Part shown: positions 1 through 11,576 of the stretch, in pieces
Position numbering within the stretch: position 1 is the stretch's first letter
Layout: each line of letters opens with the position of its first letter
Source: Aquarana catesbeiana
Taxonomy: Eukaryota > Chordata > Amphibia > Anura > Ranidae
Direction of reading: 5' to 3'
DNA: 64,000 nucleotides
NCBI RefSeq assembly: GCF_042186555.1
Contig: NC_133327.1
Location: 53,752,408 to 53,816,407 of the forward strand
The notes under the pieces: model-generated
The model's input: only the letters and a program-made list of their open reading frames with translations
What the model was told of the DNA's origin: nothing
Databases searched by the model: none
Made by a program: the position numbers and the translations under genes

Positions 1-34
1 TCATGATTCTCGCAGCGTAATATCATCTTTCACA

Positions 35-314
35 TTAAGGCTCTGTTTCCACTACTGCAACCCCAAAGTCACGTGATTAACAGTGCGACTTTGCAATGCG
101 ATTTAGGATGCGATGTCATGCAACTGGTGAAAACCATGGGAAAACCAGCCGCACCGAAGTCGGAACAAAGTAGTACAAAAACCTTTTTTTGGAGTCGCTG
201 CAACTTGAGTCACGCCACTTAGAATGGGGACCATTGAAATACATGGATTTTGACTTGTCATGCGACTTCACATATGTCACACAACAACTCGCAGTAGTGG
301 AAACAGAGCCTTAA
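35..314. mobile_element. MITE with TTAA-flanked terminal inverted repeats
   Basis: The element starts with TTAA followed by GGCTCTGTTTCCACTACTGC (35-58) and ends with the exact reverse complement followed by TTAA (291-314). It is about 280 bases, contains no ORF, and has subterminal motifs rich in TGCGAC/GTCGCA in both orientations. TTAA target duplication plus TIRs fits a non-autonomous piggyBac- or Kolobok-type element; a Harbinger type (TAA/TTA site) is the alternative. Confidence 0.75.
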
Positions 315-317
315 ACA

Positions 318-568
318 AAAAAAATTGGGCTAACTTTACTGTTTCGTTTTTTTTTTATTCATCGAAGTGTATTTTTTTTCCAAAAGACTGCTGGGCAAAT
401 ACAGTGTGACATAAAATATTGCAGCAATTTACATTTTATTTCCTAGGGCCTCTGCTAAAATATATATATATAATGTTTGGGGGTTCCAAGTAATTTTCTA
501 GCAAAAAATATATTGATTTTAACTTAAGAAACAATTGTCAGCAAAAGATTTAGACTTTAAGTGGTTAA
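318..568 (-). mobile_element. Fragment of the TTAACCACTT-ended repeat family
   Basis: Read on the minus strand, this stretch matches the 39.1-39.3 kb copy: a run near GAACCCC-AAACATTATATA, then a 'GCAAAGACCCTAGAG'-like segment, then GTAAAGTTAGCC. It ends at 556-568 in AAGTGGTTAA, the family terminus. It has no coding capacity and abuts the MITE at 35-314. Confidence 0.55.
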
Positions 569-1337
569 ACTTCCTGCATTTACAGGTTGTTAAAAACTTG
601 GCAGATTTTTTCTTTACACAGAAGTTTATCCCTTTGATCTAAGAAGGAAGAGTTAGTTACAATGTTTCATGTTGAAAACTTGGCAGACTACCCAGCTGGG
701 TGAGCAGATAAGTCTCTTCACTTGTTATATGAAAGAATCGTAGAGATCGTCAGGGGGCTTGAACCGAGATCACAATTTTTTAGTAATTAATTGTGCAGCT
801 CTAACAGGAATGTATCCAAAAAATCTCTAATCTTGTTCCCAGTGCACTACATTGTGGCCTCATCATACACACTGGCTCCCCAGCTGTTTCTGAGCAAAAT
901 AAAGGCAGCTTGCAGGGAAAATGTCATTTTTTTTTTTTTTGGCTTTATAAATGCAATTATTGCTGCAGCAGATTCTAGACATGGTACAGATCTGCCACTT
1001 TACAGGTAGACTAAGGCGACCCCCCCAGGCACTATATTGCAAGGAATTTTTCATTTTTAGGCTTTCACTTTAAAAAATCAAAAAATCACTGCTCATTTAA
1101 AAATTACGTTTTTCACAAACTTTTTTTTTATTGATACATGTCCCCCAGGGCAGGACCCGGACCCCTATAACCATTGTATGCCCAATTACTTGCATATAAG
1201 CCTTCAAAATGGGCACTTTTGATTTTTGACGTTCGGGTGCCATTGACTTTATTGGGGTTTGTTATTCGGGTCCAAACTTTTGCGGTGTTCAGAAGTTCTG
1301 ATGCGAACCGAACAGGGGATCATTTGGCCCATCCCTA
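569..1337. other. AT-rich non-coding stretch
   Basis: No exon-like ORF is seen. It contains poly-T runs. At about 1230-1335 there is a segment with repeated TTCGGG/GAACCGAAC words ending in 'GGCCCATCCCTA', a motif that recurs near 3450 and, more loosely, near 51950-52030, so this is probably the end of a dispersed DNA transposon. Confidence 0.4.
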
Positions 1338-1898
1338 TTGGTGATCTTGGAACAACAAATCTTTTATCAACAACATAAATGTAGAGATTAAAACAAAACA
1401 CCTTTAAAACCAAAAACCCCCTCCCCCAGAACCCAACAACCTCAAAATGTCCAATCCCCCACCCCGCATCCCCATCCCTATTGGTGATCTTGGGTCCCCC
1501 ATATGACACCTTTTTAAGGCAATATTGGTTATATCCTCTTGCTCTTTGTTGTTCAAAGCAAATCTGCTTCTCTGTGAAAATCCTAATCATTGCAGCAATT
1601 ACGCCTAAGCCTCAAGCACTGGCTGTAGGGAATAGAGGCTATCAAAGGGTAGGGTGGAAGCTATTGGTGTGCAGGATATTATTTCCTACTGTTTCTGTAC
1701 AATATACTGTAGGTTACTGCCAAAGACATTGATCTTCCTTGCAATGTACTGCCAAATCTAGAAATGTAATTTTATTATAGTATGATATGATGAAGTTCTA
1801 GATGAAGGCGAGTTAAACTGTGTCATAAACTGATTCAGCAAATCTGCAGGTCCCTCTCATATCATAAAAATATCATAAATATAGTGATTCCATGATCA
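1338..1898. repeat. Left arm of a ~550-base inverted repeat
   Basis: This sequence reappears in reverse complement at about 3040-3592 with scattered substitutions and small indels. For example, ATATGACACCTTTTTAAGGC at about 1501 matches the complement near 3420. The two arms flank a minus-strand L1 ORF1 fragment and lie just upstream of a plus-strand L1 ORF2. ORFs read in both arms mirror each other and are not real genes. Confidence 0.75.
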
Positions 1899-2520
1899 GG
1901 GAAAATTTGTAGTTTGGTGTTCTGGAATGCAAGATCCCCTTGCACTTTGGCCGCCCGTGGAACCTCATCCCTCTCTCGAAAGTTGAAGAATTTCAGAATA
2001 AAGGTGCGGGGTGGTGTAGTTTTGGGTGGGATATGATGGGCTAACTCCACAGCATAGAAGGGAAAAAACTGGGAACAGGCAGGAGGTTGCGCAGTAGATT
2101 TTCAGCAAACTCCATGGGATGGGGATCCTCAACACCCTCTGCCAGGCCCATAATGCTGAGATTTTTCCTCCTGTTCTGATTCTCAGCATCCTCCGCCTTA
2201 TATTCCACGACACAAATTTTTGCTTGCAGGGAGCGTAGGGCTGTAGAATGCTCAGCAACAGTGTCATCAGTATGCCCTATGCGTTGCTTAGCTGAGGTGA
2301 GCTGGGACCTCACCTTGTCCATAACCTGGCAGGTAAGACTCACGTCCAGCTGTACAGCCTCCACCTTGGATGTCAGGGTAGTCAGAGAAGCCTGGCAGTT
2401 CGCTACGGCCGCCAGCAAGTCAGCCAGGCCAGCTGTTTAGAGGAGGACCGCTAACCCTGTTCCGTCTGGGATGCCATGATGGCAAAAGAGCACGCCCATG
2501 TCACCACGCAGGCACAGGAG
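1862..2520 (-). pseudogene. Tx1-like L1 ORF1 remnant
   Basis: Two overlapping reading frames on the minus strand (2418-2041 and 2050-1862) give an L1 ORF1-type RNA-binding protein: a heptad-like coiled coil (VEAVQLDVSLTCQVMDKV), then the core words ENQNRRKNLSIMGLAEGVE and PPRTFILKFFNFRERDEV, ending near FQNTKLQIFPD. That order (coiled coil, RRM-like domain, C-terminal domain) is typical of transposase_22/L1 ORF1. A frameshift near 2045 joins the frames, and homology stops abruptly near 1898 where the inverted-repeat arm begins, so the gene is truncated. About 2700-2720 reads as a typical L1 5' end (GGCGTGGCCAAGATGGCG-like). The ORF1 chaperone would bind LINE RNA; this copy cannot be functional. 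Confidence 0.75.
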
Positions 2521-2721
2521 GCCGGCTCAGTTTCCTCTGGCAGGGAAGGGAAATTGAGCTTTTTACCCCATCCTTTTGCAGCCCCGGAGGACTGGCAGCG
2601 CATTAGGGTGCCAATGGTTGCCTGGCAGAGAGGAAGAGGCACGGTTACAGGAGATTAGCCTGAAAGTTCAGCGGACCTCCAGCTTGGACTTCCATTCAGT
2701 ACGCCATCTTGGCCACGCCCC

Positions 2722-3039
2722 TGTCAATACATTTTTATTGAAAGTTTTCATAAGCAAACAATAAGGTAATAACAAACATTCCAAGACAATAATAGTCCTA
2801 AGTGTCATGGTAGTTTCAATAAAGATTGATAATGTAATGCAATGTCAGTTCCTATTGAGGGCATTGGAGTTTCATTTGAAACATAACATGTTTAGTTGTG
2901 GTGATTCCCACTACCTCCAGGTACAGGGCATGACAGTGAGCACATGCTGTGCCTCATCTTACACAAAACCTGTACATGGCGGTGTGGGCATGCATTTTTT
3001 TTGCAGATGATCACCTCCCCATGTTTTAAAATCCCTATA
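2722..3039. other. Spacer between the L1 ORF1 fragment and the right inverted-repeat arm
   Basis: AT-rich, with no exon-like ORF. The start on the plus strand (a CATTTTTATTGAAAG run) looks like the complement of a retroelement 3' end with an AATAAAAATG polyadenylation-like word, so it may be the tail of a second retrotransposon in minus orientation. Confidence 0.3.
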
Positions 3040-3592
3040 CAATCATGGAATCACTATATTTATGATATGAGAGGGACCTGCAGATTTTCTGAATCAGTTT
3101 ATGACACAGCTTAACTCACCTTCATCTAGAACTTTATCATGTCATACTATAATAAAATTACATTTCTAGATTTGGCAGTACATTGCAAGGAAGATCAATG
3201 TCTTTGGCAGTAACCTACAGTATATTGTACAGAAACAGTAGGAAATAATATCCTGCACGCCAATAGCTTCCACCCTGCCCCTTGATAGCCTATATTCCCT
3301 ACAGCCAGTGCTTGAGGCTTAGGCGTAATTGCTGCAATGATTAGGATTGTCACAGAGAAGCAGATTTGCTCTGAACAACAAAGAGCAAGAGGATATAACC
3401 AATATTGCCTTAAAAAGGTGTCATATGGGGGACCCAAGATCACCAATAGGGATGGGCCGAACGGGGTTGGGGATGCGGGGTGGGGGGTGGGACATTTTGA
3501 AGTTGTTGGGTTCTGGGGGAGGGTGTTTTTGGTTTTAAAGGTGTTTTGTTTTATCTCTACATTTATGTTGTTGATAAAAGATTGTGTTCCTA
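3040..3592. repeat. Right arm of the ~550-base inverted repeat
   Basis: Reverse complement of about 1338-1898. The inner end (an ATCATGGAATCACTATATTT word near 3042) mirrors the inner end of the left arm, and the outer end mirrors about 1345-1375. About 1.1 kb separates the arms. Confidence 0.75.
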
Positions 3593-3615
3593 CCTCAGGT
3601 ATGTAGTATTATGAA

Positions 3616-6600
3616 GTGTGCTTGGGTACGCTGATCTTGTCCTCCATACATTGGGGGCTGGGCTGCTGCCCATACGAGCTTGCTCTTGCATCAATTTATT
3701 TTATTAATTCCCAGATGTTTCAATTTACAGTAATTTCCTGGAATGTCAGGCGCCTGAACTCAGCTGTTAAACGTTCCTGGGTGTTCCGTTTCCTTCAGAA
3801 GCATAATCCGCATATTTGTGTCTTGCAGGAGATGTTCTCCAAGGATCTTATACAAAAATCTTGGGTGGTTCTGCACTATCACGCCACCTATTCAATGCAC
3901 GTATGCTCGTGGGGTCAGCACCTAGTTAGAAAGACTCTGCCGCTCCGGCTCCTCAAGTTTAAAACAGACCCAGAGGGTAGACATATGTAATTATACATGC
4001 TCATATCTATGACAAAAATGCGGTGTTGGTCGGAGTGTACATTCTACCCCCCTCCTCTGCTCAGGTTTTACTTACAATTATGCAATATGTGGTATAATTT
4101 GACACTGATGTGGTCTTTCTAATGGGAGATTTTAGTGAGGTCCCCTGTTCAGCTCTGGACAGGTTGCAGGTGGCTGATACCTTTGCTCTTATGGATGTTT
4201 AGAGACACATGCATCCTTTTCATTCTGCCACATAAAAGACCTTGTCCAGAATTAACATGATTTTTGCATCTACGCCTGCACTGCAGTATGTCGGGGTGTA
4301 TCTGTGCTTCCCAGGGGCATCTCTGACCATGCCCCCTTGTGCCTTTCCCTTGCTCTGACAACCCCCCTGAGTCTTGGCCCTGGAGACTGTCCAGAATTTG
4401 GGCAATGGATGGGCGCCTACAGGAGCCATTAACTGCTTCTATTTGTAGATACTGGACAGATAATCTAAACACTGCCTCCCCACCTGTGGTATGGGACTCC
4501 TTTAAGTCATGGGCTAGGCTGAATATATTTCTCGGACATCACATCTCCAGAAGGAGGCCGCTCACTCCCTGGCGGAGTTGGAGGAGAGAGCAACTAGGCT
4601 GGAGGCAGAATATGTTTCTGATCCGGACGGTCATCACTATCAGGCATGGCAGCAGGCGCTCCGCAAACTATCTACCACTAGGGTAGCCCAGACTGACAAA
4701 GCCCTTTTGTACTCAGCCCAAAAGGTTTTTGAATTTGGGGGTGAATGGTAGATTTACACCCTTTGGATGCATCACATCGCCGGATCGCATTAACGATCGC
4801 TTTCTAGAATTATTTCAGGATCTATACTCCTACCTGGTTGATTTTCCGCAATCTGATCTCTCCTCTTTTCTTGATCCTATATCTTTCCCTAACTTCTCTA
4901 CAGAGGATAGGGAGAGGTTGGAGGCGGACATCACTCTGGAGGAGGCTCAATTGGCTTTGGGGTGGTTGCAGGGTGGAAAGGCCCCCCAGGGCGGACAGGG
5001 AATTCTACATCAATTTCATGGAACTCCTTGCGCCCAAACTGATCTCACTCCTCTCTGATTTTGTGGCCTTGGAATCGTTGCCTGACTCTATGGATGAAGC
5101 CATTATTGTGTTGGTTCCCAACCCCGGCAAGGATCCTCAGGACTGTGTGTCTTTTTGACCTATATCCCTATTGAATGTGGATGCCAAGATCTTTGCTAAA
5201 GTGCTGGCCGGTCATCTCTCCTAGGTGATAGAGGACCTAGTTGAGCCAGACCAGACCAGACTGGATTTATGCCGGGTAAGGGAACTGACATCAGTATCAG
5301 GCGCCTCTACTTGAACTTATCCATACTTCATGATAACCCGGGCTCTAGAGTCATCTCCTCACTTGACACCGAAAAGACGTTCGATTCGGTAGAGTGGCCA
5401 TATCTCTGGGAGGTCCTTCATCGCTTTGGGTTTGGTCCCTAAGTTCTTCATGGGCTTCATTTGCTTTATAGATCTCCCAGGGCATGGGTCCGTACAAACA
5501 ACTGGCTCTCTAACCCCTTTTGCCTTTTTCGTGGTACACGTCAGGGCTGCCCACTCTCCCCCAGCCTGTTTGCCCTGGCCCTGGAGCCCCTGGCCATTTT
5601 GATCAACGGTGCCCTGGATGTCCTGGGCCTCAGACTGGGGAAGCTAGAAGAAAAACTGCCCCTCAATGCTGATGACGCATTATTATATCTAAATGATGCT
5701 GGACCCTCGTTTCTCATTTCTGGCCGGCCTGCGGATCTTTGATACCTTTGGTACCTTTTAGGAATTAAAAAAAATTAATTGGTCCAAGTCAGTTTTGTGC
5801 CCTATAGATGAAGATGCTGTTAGGACAGCCGCTCCCTCCCCCCCTGCGTTAGGTGGATGAGTTCCGCTACCTTGGGGTTGTAGTGACCAAACATCCCTCT
5901 AATTATTTAGAAAAAAATCTTCTCCCCCTACTATCAACTCTAAAGACACAATGTTCTTCCTGGGCTAATCCTGAATCTAATGGGATGTATCAATCTCATT
6001 AAAATGATGATGTTACCCAAATTCAATTATCTGTTTAGGAATTGTCCAATTTGGGTCCCTATATCCTTTTTTAAAGATATTGATAAGTGTGTGGGGCCTT
6101 TTATCTAGCATGAATCGGTTCCTCAACTAGCACGATCCACCCTATGGCTTTCCGCTCATCTTGGGGGGGGCTAGGGCTCCCTAACTTCCAAATTTACTAT
6201 TGGGCTGCAATGATGGTGACCGTTCAGTGGTAGTTTATAGGCTCCAAATCTAACGTAGCAACATGTTTGGAGGCGGTTTGTTTGGGCTCCTTGGCAGATC
6301 TGCATAATTTTGCATACAGAGTCCCAAAAAAACAACCTAGTGCACAAGGCACTGGATGCAGTTTAGGTACCTGCAGTTATGACATGCCGCTAGGGCCCAG
6401 TTTTCCCAGATATCTCTCCTCCAAGCTGATCCTATAAGGCAGTGGTTCTCAACCTGGGGGTCGAATGACGATTTGCCAGGGGTCACCGAATCCTAGGCTG
6501 TTCCTGAAGCCCGCACCACTCTCCCAGACTTTTAGCGGCTGCCCAGCAGGACTGTCCCTGGAGTCTGTGGGCACCCAGCTGGGCTGTTCCTGGAGCCCAC

Positions 6601-7660
6601 TCAGCCTCTTTGCAGCCGCCCATTCAGTTCACGGCATGGCTGGGGGGGCAGAGACTAGATGTCAGCTGGCTGGTGAGGAATGTGAAGTGGGAGTGGCTGG
6701 AGGAGACCCTATCTCCTGATTTCGGCATAGGTGTCACTGCTGCGAGACACCACAGAGCTGGAGTCACAATGAAGCCGGTGACACAGTGAGTAACACTACC
6801 TGTGATTAGAGTTGCCATTAAAAGTCCCTACTACAGTTCTCAGATCAGCAGATGACCTTGATCAAGAGCACCTAAGTTGGCTGATCAGAACTGCCACTGA
6901 TCCCACCCCCCCACCAGCACTGCCACTCATCCCAACTCCCTGCCAGCCCTGCCACTTATCCCAAATCCCTGCCAGCACTGCCACTCATTCCATTCCCCCC
7001 ACTCCCCACCAAGGAATAAAAATAGAGAATACATGGAAGGGAGAGGAAAAGAGGGGGAGGAACAAAGGAAAAGGGAGAGAAAGAATAAGATAAAGAACAA
7101 GAATGATGACTAGAGAGAGGGATGGGGCAAAAAAAAAAAAGAAATTAGGATAGAGAGAGATAAAAGGGAAAAAAGGAGAACAAAGAGAAAGAGTGGTACA
7201 TCCTAAAATGTACCAAAAGGGGGTTTAATACTGTACGATTGGAAGGGACTCAGGGAGCACTAAATGTCCGTGGGTTAGGGGCGCAAATTACTTGTCTTGC
7301 CTTGGGTACTGAAAACCCATGCTACGAAAATTTTACTGTTAGGGGTCCCCACAACTTGGGAAATTTTATCAAGGGGTCACGGCACTAGAAAGGTTGAGAA
7401 CCACTGCTATAGAGGAACTATTATGCCCGGGAGATCTGAGTAAACTCCTTTCGACATTATATGGTGAACTTTTGGGCACTGACTCCCCAAAGGTGGATAG
7501 ATTGTGGGAGATATGGCACACTGATATATCACTGCACAAAGAGGATTGGGAACACCCAGTGCTTAGATAGAAGAGGCAAAAATATCTTCTTACCAGATTT
7601 AAAGACCTATCAAGACCCTAAGTCTGGAGTCTGATTACATTGTCAGAACTGCTGAATAAA
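3616..7660 (+). pseudogene. Tx1-like L1 ORF2 (endonuclease-reverse transcriptase), decayed
   Basis: The endonuclease opens near 3720 with the APE-type motif ISWNVRRLNSAVKRSWVF, followed by HICVLQEMF. Later frames give the ORF2 linker (EEAQLALGWLQGGKAPQG near 4940), the RT region (SLLNVDAKIFAKVLAGHLS and QTGFMPGKGTDINIRRLY near 5170-5310, then TRQGCPLSPSLFALALEPLA at 5540) and a decayed catalytic box reading LNADDALLYL (5662). C-terminal ORF2 sequence resumes at 7415-7555. Many stops and frameshifts are present, and a hAT element (6440-7406) and a 48-base inverted repeat interrupt it. An intact product would nick DNA and prime reverse transcription of LINE RNA. Identification as L1-superfamily Tx1-like is by motif recall. 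Confidence 0.8.
6440..7406. mobile_element. hAT-type non-autonomous transposon inside the L1
   Basis: The left end reads CAGTGGTTCTCAACCTGGGG and the right end reads AGGTTGAGAACCACTG, the terminal repeats of Charlie/MER5-like hAT elements. Flanks CTATAAGG (6432-6439) and CTATAGAG (7407-7414) are a decayed 8-base target duplication. L1 ORF2 sequence resumes directly after it. The interior has a C-rich CCACTCATCCC repeat and a purine-rich run at 7020-7200, and no transposase. Confidence 0.85.
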
Positions 7661-7922
7661 GATAAGAACTTGTGCCTGATAACATTAACCAGTCATGTTT
7701 CTCCCGGGCCACCAGCTGAGCAGATAGAGCACAGTGCAGTCTGGATCATCACAAGAGGTTTCATCAAGGGTTCTCCACTAGGAGGCTGGATAAGCCAAGA
7801 TGACCTGCACCTAATGTGAGAGGTAATAAAGCTCACAGTTGCGAATATAGACCTTGATAGGTCGTTGGATTTGGATCTGGTAAGAAGATATTTTTGCCTC
7901 TTCTATCTAAGCACTGGGTGTT
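7551..7922. repeat. Perfect 48-base inverted repeat with ~276-base spacer
   Basis: The left arm 7551-7598 begins AACACCCAGTGCTTAGATAG; the right arm 7875-7922 is its exact reverse complement. A looser match (GACCTATCAAG) continues inward. The left arm is L1 ORF2 sequence, so the structure is either a foldback rearrangement or an inserted element with perfect TIRs. Confidence 0.8.
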
Positions 7923-8483
7923 GCACGGAATTCAAGCACTTTGCACATTATCACTTTATGGACTTTGGTTTTTCATATTTTGTATTATATAATTTGTATA
8001 ATATATGGTGTATTTTATTTCATTCTTTTTTTTTTGCTCCGGTTTTCAATTCAATTTAATAGACAGCGCAACATGTTTTTTCATTATGTTTTTGGATGTT
8101 GCTTGTACAATGTTGTGAGTGCTGCTGTCAATTTGATCATATAATTTTATTAATTCCACATACACATCAAGTGTATTATTTTTCTACATACATAGTCTTT
8201 TATTGTTACCAGCTGAATATGTAAATTTCTGGAACTGTGCATACCAAACAGGAGGCTCACGATGTACATTTTTTGAGGGGTATAGCATTGACACTAGTAT
8301 GAGAACCCACTGGATTAGTAGGGTGTACTGGGCATAAAAGGTGGAGAAGGCTATAGTGGACAATGGTGGAAGTGGGGGGCATAGATTTCCTTTGGTCAAA
8401 CTTTATGTGACTTTGGATTGTATTGTAGGCAAAATAAATACATTTGATTTAAAAAGTAATGTTAATGTTGTCATTCTGTCTAG
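7923..8483. other. Non-coding stretch upstream of the NLR start exon
   Basis: AT-rich sequence. A 'GGAGGCTCACGATG' segment and an 'AAAATAAATACATTTG' tail near 8430 look like an old repeat. No exon with good splice signals was recognised. The promoter or an upstream 5' UTR exon of the NLR gene could lie here but cannot be defined from sequence alone. Confidence 0.3.
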
Positions 8484-8573
8484 GTGTACATTGTGATGGA
8501 CTGATCCTCACTGAAAATTAAATTACATCAACGGAAAAGATGAAGAGGTGCCAGGAAAGAGCTATTAGTCCTG
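8484..8573 (+). CDS. NLR candidate start exon
   Basis: An acceptor-like ATTCTGTCTAG ends at 8483. The only useful ATG is at 8540, with A at -3, followed by 11 codons (MKRCQERAISP) and a single G, then GTAAAC at 8574. This leaves phase 1, which is exactly what the CARD exon at 13096 needs: G plus AG gives Glu and the peptide continues ...ISP-E-DIRKF. The first 56 bases would be 5' UTR. It is a short exon found by phase and context only; the true start exon could be another one within 8.6-13.1 kb or upstream of the window. Confidence 0.6.
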
Positions 8574-8839
8574 GTAAACAAATGACTGAAAATACCAATC
8601 TTTATGGCAAATAACACATGTGCCTTATATTTTTGAACTGAGCTTAGAATCTCTTAGGAAAACATAATTATTTCTTTTAAATTCAATGTTACTTTCAGTA
8701 AAATCAAGATGGCTACTTAGCCAATAAAAAGTGGACATGTTGCCAATGTTGTTTAAAGAAATAAAGGCAGAAGGTTTGTATTTTTTTTACCAGACAAGGG
8801 AGCAACCTTAGGTAGAAAATAGACCAGCATTGACAAATC

Positions 8840-9590
8840 ACTTAACCCTTTTGCTGCCAGAGCTGTTTTTTCACGTTTAACAATTTTATTTTAATCCTGA
8901 TGATTTTGTAAAACCCCCAAACATTATACATTTTCTGAAAACAGACACCCTAGAGAAAAAAAATGTGGTGATTCCTATTCTTGATGTCCCACAAAATTGG
9001 TGCGACAGTGTATGAAACATGAAAGTTCATTGAAGATTGCACTTAAATTAACTTTAGGGCACACAAATGCAATATATTACCCAATTTTTTACGAGGTTGC
9101 ACCAAGTAAATAGATACTCAATATGTCTTTAAAATAAAACTTTAAAATAGTGTGAAATGGCAAAAAACTTCAGTACCCTATATTTTCCATCCGGTTTCCT
9201 CACACAATCTAAAGACATTCTGGTAGGTTAATCGGATCCTGTCTAAATTGGCCCTAGTATATGTATGAATGTGTGTTAGGGACCTTAGGTTGTAAGCTCT
9301 TTGAGGGTAGGGACTGATGTAAATGTACAATGTATATGTAAAGCGCTGCATAAATTGACGGCGCTATATAAGTACCTGAAATAAAATAAAATAAATCAAT
9401 AAATAAGTGATGCTTTAAAATCCCCTACAGATCATCAGTTTAGAGTTAACCATTAATAAGGAACCTAGAATTATTGCTCTGACTAGTGACGATATGAAAC
9501 ATGTGTATTGCAAGTGACATTTTCTCACATAGGCACCCCCAACACATGCATTTACATTTGTACGTTTGATTGAGCCAAATCTTAAGTGAT
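8840..9590 (+). mobile_element. Old, interrupted copy of the TTAACCACTT-ended family
   Basis: Starts CACTTAACCCTTTTGCTGCC, then follows the same order of words as the 39.1-39.5 kb copy: CCCCCAAACATTATA, ACCCTAGAGAAA, AGTAAATAGATACTCAATATG, GATGCTTTAAAATCCCC, GAATTATTGCTCTGACT. A SINE-like repeat (9189-9408) sits in the middle. No ORF. Confidence 0.5.
9189..9408 (+). mobile_element. SINE-like or LINE 3'-end repeat with AATAAAT tail
   Basis: Words in order: CGGTTTCCTC, AAAGACATTCTGGTAGG, TTGTAAGCTCTTTGAGG, GTAAAGCGCTGCATAAATTG and GGCGCTATATAAGTACC, ending in an (AATAAA)n-like tail. The same tail (TGCTGCGCAAACTGTTGGTG then GCTATATAAATCCTG and ATAATAATAA) recurs at 17396-17449. This is a very common dispersed family in amphibian and fish genomes; I cannot assign its clade. 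Confidence 0.65.
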
Positions 9591-10786
9591 TCTTAGGTGC
9601 TTGGTAAAAATAGAATGTAACACTACTACATAATAAACAATCCCTGGAATTCTGAATTTTATAAAAAAAATTATATACAGTATGGGTTAAATAACGTGTT
9701 TTTTAGTATATTTCCTGCTTCTGAGATAAATACTGCATTAGTTATTTTAATTCAAAAATGTATGCAGTATTTATCTCTTGTGCATACGAGGTGGGCACAT
9801 TATGTATCAATAAGTAAAAGTGTGGGCCAAAGGTGCATAAGTGCAAAGCTCAGTTGTTACACATGATGAGAATGATGCCAACAGCACTCCATGTTTGAAC
9901 AAGGACCTTTATGGCAGGATCATTTTGGCACGTACGTTGTTTACAAACCACATGCTGGAATTACTTCTTTATCTATTGGCTTTGTATGGGTATGTATATT
10001 TAATGTCTGAGTACACAAAATTTTAATAATAAAGTCTAAAACTGGCCATAGATGGATCAAAATTCGGCCAGTTTAACAGGAACCAGACAAATTTTCATCC
10101 ATCTATGGGCAGGCTGCTTGTACTAAAGTCGATTTTCAGCACAACCAGCCTGTTAGGGTTTTTTGCATTTGATCACTGCCAGTGGCTATAGCCATCAGCA
10201 GTAATCATTGAATTTTGATGGCGGGGAAACCTCTCTGTCAGAAAAAAATAGCCCAACAGGAGGAATTTCCCCATCAACGCTGACTGTGTTAAAGGGGGAA
10301 TCGAGCAATTTTCTTTCCTTCAACTCTAGCCAAATATATATTTTTTTTCATGCAGTGGGACTGTGCCTGCACTGCATGAATTAACTGCTGATTTTTATCT
10401 AGGGGTCCAGAAAGCTGAGATATACTCACCTAATCCTTCGTTTCTTACAGCGCAAGACCGGTTTCTTTAACTCCTGTTGGCGCAGCCTCATTACATGGGG
10501 AAAAAAAATTGCCCAGAGTTGGGCTTTAAGGTATGGCCAGCCCAGAGTTACAAAGGACTTTGCAAAAGGGAAATGCCCCAGGGATTTTATGGGCATGGGA
10601 GGTAAAACCAGATCATACAAAAAGTGTAAAAAAGTACAAAATTTATTGGAAATACACATAAGCTTGATATACAAAAATAAGAATACCTATAAAAACAATA
10701 ATATATGACATAAATGATAAACAGCAAAGATTTACTAATAAACACATGAAGTTTAGACATGTAGTCGACCAAAATGTGTTTACAGT

Positions 10787-10842
10787 ATACCCGACATGTT
10801 TCGGAAAAATGGTATAGTATTTATTTCCGTCTTCAGGGGCTG
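10787..10842 (-). ncRNA. Hammerhead-like ribozyme motif A
   Basis: Minus strand 5'-3': stem I strand GCCC, core CTGAAGA (10836-10830), helix II CGGAAA...TTTTCC, core GAAA (10802-10799), then CATGTC with the predicted cut after C (10793), then stem I partner GGGT. This is the order of a type I hammerhead with a minimal helix III, as reported for Penelope-like elements. One extra base lies between the first core and helix II, so catalytic activity is uncertain. Confidence 0.55.
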
Positions 10843-11576
10843 AGCTGAGGTATGCTGTTTTTTCTATTAACAAAAGAAAAACAGAATAATAATACACAAT
10901 TCATAATGAGTAAATATAACAATATATGTAGTAACAGTGGCCACTTCTTCGCCATTTCCTAAGCATGGCAAGACATAAACAATTGTAGAGGATGGAAAAT
11001 ACTTATATAATTGGTGTCTTTTTACACAACAAGATGGATTGACAGAAAGCGAGGCTGAAATCTTCCTGTTCCACTCCACCACGTTCTTGGGACTCAAAAA
11101 GCTTGCATATGGGGGCAACAAGAGGCCTCACACAATTTAATGTTGTATGAATCCAAATACAGCTGAAAGAGGAGATGAAAGGACCAGTGGCATACTAAAT
11201 GGGGGGCGGGCCGCCCCGGGTGCCACACACTGGGGGGGTGTCAGGCCGGCACCCCCCCTCCGCGACTGAAGCGGACTTAGCAGAGACATCGGACGGGTTT
11301 AAGCAGCGGCACTGTGCGGTGACAGGCAGTGGCAGGTAACACACACACGGAGGGCCTGGCTTTGCAAGGGAGAGGGGGTGCGAGCTGCACCCGAGTGACA
11401 CCCGTCGGCACACCTGGGACCCGGCCACAGCGATCCCCTTCTCTCGTGGCCGCGCCGCGGCTCTGATCAGTCTCGGCTGTCTTACACAGAGTGAAGCCGC
11501 CTCCCCCTCCTCCGTTATGTCTACACGTCCTGTGTATGCATGTCCCGCGCTGATCATCTGAGGCGAGGTACATTAT

